Origin: an uncultured Candidatus Competibacteraceae bacterium
GTDB taxonomy: Bacteria; Pseudomonadota; Gammaproteobacteria; Competibacterales; Competibacteraceae
DNA length: 18,609 nt
Direction of reading: 5' to 3'
Assembly: GCA_937960715.1 (NCBI GenBank)
Contig: CALGOO010000139.1
Span: 1 to 18,609 of the forward strand
Below the pieces are notes generated by a model, which was not told the DNA's origin, did not search any database, and saw nothing but the letters and a program-made list of their open reading frames with translations. Position numbers and translations under genes: made by a program. Shown one piece after another: positions 15,484 to 18,609 of this stretch (positions are counted from its first letter, which is position 1; the number at the start of each line of letters is the position of its first letter).

Positions 15484-15484
15484 T
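15479..15484 (+). promoter_or_regulatory. -10 element of the 6S RNA gene
   Basis: A perfect TATAAT begins in the second-to-last codon position of zapA and includes the zapA TAA stop. The start point would be near 15491. The -35 region (AAGTCA at a 17-base spacing) is weak. A promoter here allows 6S RNA synthesis independent of the zapA transcript. Confidence 0.6.
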
Positions 15485-15502
15485 ACCAGCAGGGCTTGAT
15501 CT

Positions 15503-15708
15503 TAAGTTCGGGCGCTCGCTGCGGTGTTCGAGTAATGGGCCGGATAACCCCTTGATCCTAATTAATCTGACCCAGGGTGTGCGGTTGTCGACGCAAGTGT
15601 GCATGTCCGCCTTGCCGCGGAAAGCCTGATGCGCCGCTCTGTTCCCCACTTGAACCCCATGGTTCAAGGGTAACGGCTCAAAACGGCACAGGCGGAGAGC
15701 GCCCCCTC
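15503..15708 (+). ncRNA. ssrS: 6S RNA (ssrS)
   Basis: 6S RNA mimics an open promoter and binds sigma70 RNA polymerase, lowering transcription in stationary phase. The 3' part is clearly recognisable: TTGAACC (15650-15656) and GGTTCAA (15661-15667) form the conserved hairpin, followed by GGGTAACGGC as in E. coli GGGTTACAGC. The closing stem pairs GGGCGCTC (15510-15517) with GAGCGCCC (15697-15704). The AT-rich central region around 15552-15572 would be the bubble. Position between zapA and fau is the standard gammaproteobacterial one. Ends are approximate: transcription probably starts near 15491 and the ends are trimmed. Total length of about 200 bases is slightly more than E. coli's 183. Confidence 0.93.
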
Positions 15709-15720
15709 CCTGCAACTCAG

Positions 15721-15745
15721 GCGACGCCCCAGCGTCGCTCTTTTT
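15721..15745 (+). terminator. Rho-independent terminator of 6S RNA
   Basis: A perfect 7-bp stem, GCGACGC/GCGTCGC, with loop CCCA is followed directly by TCTTTTT. It lies about 13 bases past the mature 6S 3' end and only 8 bases before the fau start codon. Confidence 0.9.
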
Positions 15746-15753
15746 GCCGCTTC

Positions 15754-16401
15754 ATGATCGACGAACCGCGCGAGCTGCGCCAACGGTTGCGTGTCCTGCG
15801 CCGCGCCTTGTCCCCCGCCGAGCGATGCCAGGCGGCATTGACCGTGGCCCACCGGCTGGAGGCGTGGCCGGTGTGGATCGGCGCGATCCGGGTGGCTGGT
15901 TACTGGGCTTGCGACGGCGAACTGGACCCCGCGCCACTGCTGGAGCGCGCCTGGGCCGTCGGTCGGTCGGTTTATCTGCCGGTGCTGGACGGCGGCTGTT
16001 CGCTCCGCTTTGCGCCGTACCGGCCTGGCGTCCCCTTGCGCCGCAATCGGTTTAATATCCCCGAACCAGGGATACCGCCAGCGGAATGGCTGGAACCGTC
16101 GTGTTTGGATGTCGTGCTGACGCCGCTGGTGGCCTTCGACCCGACGGGAACCCGCCTGGGCATGGGCGGGGGCTATTACGACCGCGCCTTCGCGTTCTTG
16201 CGCGATCCGGGCCGGGGGCGCCGACCCGTGCTGCTAGGGCTGGGTTACGAGTTTCAGCGGGTCGTCGCCCTGATTCGGCAAGCCTGGGACGTGCCGCTGG
16301 ACGCGGCGGTTACGGAAGCGGCGCTGTCCGTGTTTTCCACCGCCAAAGATTTGACCCTTGCGCCCAAGTCCTCTCTTCCACCAGTGCCCAAGGGGATGTG
16401 A
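15754..16401 (+). CDS. fau: 5-formyltetrahydrofolate cyclo-ligase
   Basis: This enzyme (YgfA/Fau, MTHFS) converts 5-formyl-THF to 5,10-methenyl-THF with ATP, recycling a stored folate form. The 215-residue product has the family signature GTRLGMGGGYYDR at about 132-144, with the preceding TPLVAFD. The N-terminal RQRLRVLRRALSPAER segment is also typical. ATG at 15754 gives the usual N-terminus. No Shine-Dalgarno sequence precedes it, because the terminator U-tract occupies that place. The open frame continues upstream across the 6S gene but that part is not coding. fau should be expressed by read-through from 6S or zapA transcripts. It converges with ilvA, 15 bases apart. Confidence 0.93.
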   Translation: MIDEPRELRQRLRVLRRALSPAERCQAALTVAHRLEAWPVWIGAIRVAGYWACDGELDPAPLLERAWAVGRSVYLPVLDGGCSLRFAPYRPGVPLRRNRFNIPEPGIPPAEWLEPSCLDVVLTPLVAFDPTGTRLGMGGGYYDRAFAFLRDPGRGRRPVLLGLGYEFQRVVALIRQAWDVPLDAAVTEAALSVFSTAKDLTLAPKSSLPPVPKGM

Positions 16402-16416
16402 AACCGTCTCCGCCAC

Positions 16417-17937
16417 TTAGCGGTGTCCATCCAAAAACATCCGATAAGCCGGATTCTGGGTCTCGTCGCGCCAAGGATAGCCCAGTTCGCGGATGTACCG
16501 GACGAACCGCGGCCGTTCCGCTTCCGGCACCTGAATGCCGACCAGCACCCGGCCGTAGTCGGAACCGTGATTGCGGTAGTGAAACAGGCTGATGTTCCAG
16601 CCGTGCGCCATCCCATTCAGGAATTTCAGCAGCGCGCCGGGCCGTTCGGGAAACTGGAAACGGTAAAGGATTTCGTCGCGAATGCCGGGCGCATGGCCAC
16701 CCACCATATAGCGCACATGCAGCTTGGCCATTTCGTTGTCGCTCATGTCGAGCACGGGATAACCGTGCTCGCGCAAGGCGGTGATGATTCGATTTTTTTC
16801 TTCCTCACCCTCGGTCAGTTGCACGCCGACGAACACCTGGGCCTGGCGGGAATCGGCATAGCGATAATTGAATTCGGTGATGGAGCGCCGGCCGATGACC
16901 TGGCAGAACTTGCGAAAACTGCCGGGCTGCTCCGGGATGGTTGCCGCCAGTAGCGCCTCGCGCCGCTCGCCCAATTCGGCCCGTTCGGCGATGTGGCGCA
17001 GGCGGTCGAAATTGAGGTTGGCGCCGCAATGGACTGCGATCAGATTCGCGTTGGCGATGCCGGTCCGTTCCACGTATCTTTTCAGGCCGGCGGTTCCCAG
17101 CGCGCCGGCCGGTTCGGCGATGGAGCGAGTATCGTCGAAAATATCCTTGGTGGCGGCGCAGATTTCATCGGTGGAGACCGTGATGATGTCGTCCACCAGC
17201 TCCCGCGCCAGCCGAAAGGTTTCCTCACCCACCTGCCGCACCGCCACGCCGTCGGCGAAGAGACCCACTTGATCGAGGGTCACCCGATGGCCTTGCTTGA
17301 GGGCTTCATGCATGGAGGCGGCATCGTCCGGCTCCACCCCGATGATCTTGATATCGGGCCGCAGGAACTTGACGAAGGCCGCGACCCCGGCGATCAGGCC
17401 GCCGCCGCCGACCGCGATGAAGACCGCTTCGATGGGATCGGGATGCTGGCGCAGGATCTCCATGCCAATGGTGCCCTGGCCGGCGATCACGTCCGGGTCG
17501 TCGTAGGGGTGAATGAAGACCAGGCCTTTTTCCGCTTCCAACTGGCGGGCGTGCTGGTAGGCTTCATCATAGGTATCGCCGAACAGCACGATCCGGCCAC
17601 CTCGGTCGCGCACCGCCTGCACTTTGATGGCGGGGGTGGTGCGGGGCATGACGATGGTGGCCCTGGCGCCGAGTTTTTGGGCGGCCAGCGCCACGCCCTG
17701 GGCGTGGTTGCCAGCCGAGGCGCAGAGGATGCCTTTTTCAAGAGCCTCGCGCGATAACCCGGCGATCTTGTTGTAGGCGCCGCGCAGCTTGAATGAGAAC
17801 ACCGGTTGCAAGTCTTCGCGTTTGAGCAGCACCCGGTTGTTCAACCGCCGTGAGAGCCGGTTCATGACTTCCAGCGGCGACTCGATGGCGACATCGTAGA
17901 CGCGGGCGGTCAGAATTTTTTTGATGTAGTCGTGCAT
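16417..17937 (-). CDS. ilvA: Threonine ammonia-lyase, biosynthetic (threonine deaminase)
   Basis: IlvA turns threonine into 2-oxobutyrate and ammonia, the first committed step to isoleucine. The 506-residue protein has a PLP domain with the Schiff-base lysine K50 in FSFKLRGAY and the phosphate-binding VGGGGLIAG near residue 185, then two ACT-like regulatory domains (starting near RREALLAATIPEQPGSF and EILYRFQFPERPGAL), so isoleucine feedback control is expected. Length is close to the 514 of E. coli. ATG at 17937 matches the family start; there is no clear ribosome binding site. The frame remains open upstream through the rpiA start, but that is not coding. It is divergent from rpiA with a 33-base gap. 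Confidence 0.95.
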   Translation of the reverse strand: MHDYIKKILTARVYDVAIESPLEVMNRLSRRLNNRVLLKREDLQPVFSFKLRGAYNKIAGLSREALEKGILCASAGNHAQGVALAAQKLGARATIVMPRTTPAIKVQAVRDRGGRIVLFGDTYDEAYQHARQLEAEKGLVFIHPYDDPDVIAGQGTIGMEILRQHPDPIEAVFIAVGGGGLIAGVAAFVKFLRPDIKIIGVEPDDAASMHEALKQGHRVTLDQVGLFADGVAVRQVGEETFRLARELVDDIITVSTDEICAATKDIFDDTRSIAEPAGALGTAGLKRYVERTGIANANLIAVHCGANLNFDRLRHIAERAELGERREALLAATIPEQPGSFRKFCQVIGRRSITEFNYRYADSRQAQVFVGVQLTEGEEEKNRIITALREHGYPVLDMSDNEMAKLHVRYMVGGHAPGIRDEILYRFQFPERPGALLKFLNGMAHGWNISLFHYRNHGSDYGRVLVGIQVPEAERPRFVRYIRELGYPWRDETQNPAYRMFLDGHR

Positions 17938-17970
17938 GATGATCAATCGGAATTCAGGGGAGAACTGTCC
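17938..17970. promoter_or_regulatory. 33-base divergent gap between ilvA and rpiA
   Basis: The only clear signal is AGGGGAG (17956-17962), the rpiA ribosome binding site, eight bases before its ATG. I find no sigma70 hexamer pair for either direction, so both promoters probably lie inside the opposite gene's first codons. Confidence 0.6.
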
Positions 17971-18609
17971 ATGTCCACCGAAAACATGAAAAAGCATGCC
18001 GCCGAGGTGGCATTGAAGTATATCGAAGACAATACGGTCTTGGGGGTCGGCACGGGTTCGACGGTCGGCTATTTTATTGACGCCCTGGCGCGCATCAAGC
18101 ACCGACTCGACGGCGTGGTGTCGAGTTCCGAGGCAACCACGCGGCGGTTGAAGGCCTGCAAGATTCCAGTGCTGGATTTGAACGCCGCCGGCCCGTTGCC
18201 GCTGTACGTGGACGGCGCCGACGAAGTGAACCGTCAATTGCAAATGATCAAGGGGGGTGGCGGGGCGCTGACCCGCGAGAAGATTATCGCCGCCGCCAGC
18301 GAACTATTCATTTGCATCGCCGATCAATCGAAGCGAGTGGATATGCTCGGAACGTTTCCGCTACCGATAGAAGTGATTCCCATGGCCCGCAGCTACGTGG
18401 GGCGCGAGTTGCTCAAGCGCGGTGGCCAGCCGGTGCTGCGGGAGAACGTCGTCACCGATAACGGTAACCTGATCCTGGATGTCCATAACTTGCAAATGTT
18501 GGAGCCGGCGAAAATGGAAGCGGAACTGAACAATATCGCCGGCGTCGTCACGGTAGGGTTGTTCGCGTTGCGACCGGCGGATGTGCTGTTGTTGGGAACG
18601 GAGCAGGGC
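17971..18609 (+). CDS. rpiA: Ribose-5-phosphate isomerase A, 3' end outside window
   Basis: RpiA interconverts ribose 5-phosphate and ribulose 5-phosphate in the non-oxidative pentose phosphate pathway. 213 residues are visible, against 219 in E. coli, so only a few codons are missing. Motifs are GTGST at 27-31, DGADE at 81-85 and KGGGGALTREK at 94-104; D81, D84, K94 and E103 have the same numbers as recalled for E. coli catalytic residues, which fixes the start at ATG 17971. AGGGGAG eight bases upstream is a strong ribosome binding site. Confidence 0.96.
   Translation, partial: MSTENMKKHAAEVALKYIEDNTVLGVGTGSTVGYFIDALARIKHRLDGVVSSSEATTRRLKACKIPVLDLNAAGPLPLYVDGADEVNRQLQMIKGGGGALTREKIIAAASELFICIADQSKRVDMLGTFPLPIEVIPMARSYVGRELLKRGGQPVLRENVVTDNGNLILDVHNLQMLEPAKMEAELNNIAGVVTVGLFALRPADVLLLGTEQG

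Noticed and set aside
17914..17926. Run of seven A residues early in ilvA (minus strand), a possible slippery site
   Set aside because: It simply encodes Lys-Lys-Ile; no stimulatory hairpin or useful alternative frame follows.

Overview
The window is an 18.6 kb stretch of GC-rich chromosome from a gammaproteobacterium. The lineage call rests on gene content and order: ygfB-pepP-ubiH-ubiI on one strand, divergent from zapB-like-zapA-6S RNA-fau on the other, is a hallmark gammaproteobacterial arrangement, and kdsA/Lps-type WaaA shows a Gram-negative outer membrane. A sulfur- or PHA-type Chromatiales/Competibacter-like relative would fit, but that is a guess from codon usage and synteny memory. 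I see no mobile genes, tRNA, rRNA, CRISPR or plasmid functions; this is ordinary core chromosome with a few unusual small elements.

Layout. (1) Positions 1-2836, minus strand: malate dehydrogenase (mdh), then propionyl-CoA synthetase (prpE, 3' end outside the window). The prpE ribosome binding site sits in a hairpin whose loop resembles a CsrA/RsmA site. (2) Positions 3107-8777, plus strand: a CysZ/EI24-family membrane protein coupled to waaA (Kdo transferase) through three 16-bp tandem repeats, then a 77-bp MITE/REP-like inverted repeat, then a large MscK-type mechanosensitive channel. (3) Positions 8803-14733, minus strand: a tightly coupled six-gene run, ygfB-pepP-ubiH-ubiI-like-ABC ATPase-ABC permease, with ATGA or GTGA overlaps at most junctions. 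(4) Positions 14864-16401, plus strand: a ZapB-like coiled-coil gene, zapA, the 6S RNA gene with its own promoter and a strong terminator, then fau (5-formyltetrahydrofolate cyclo-ligase). (5) Positions 16417-17937, minus: ilvA (threonine deaminase). (6) From 17971, plus: rpiA, running off the right edge.

How it fits together. The genes serve central carbon metabolism (mdh, prpE, rpiA), isoleucine synthesis (ilvA), one-carbon metabolism (fau), ubiquinone hydroxylation (ubiH, ubiI), LPS core assembly (waaA), osmotic protection (mscK), cell division (zapA and its coiled-coil partner) and global transcription control (6S RNA). No wholly new system is evident. The observations most worth following are the prpE leader hairpin, the frame-shifting 16-bp repeats before waaA, the 6S terminator abutting the fau start codon, the possibly leaderless zapB-like transcript, the 16-residue insertion in PepP and the ABC exporter appended to the ubiquinone operon.
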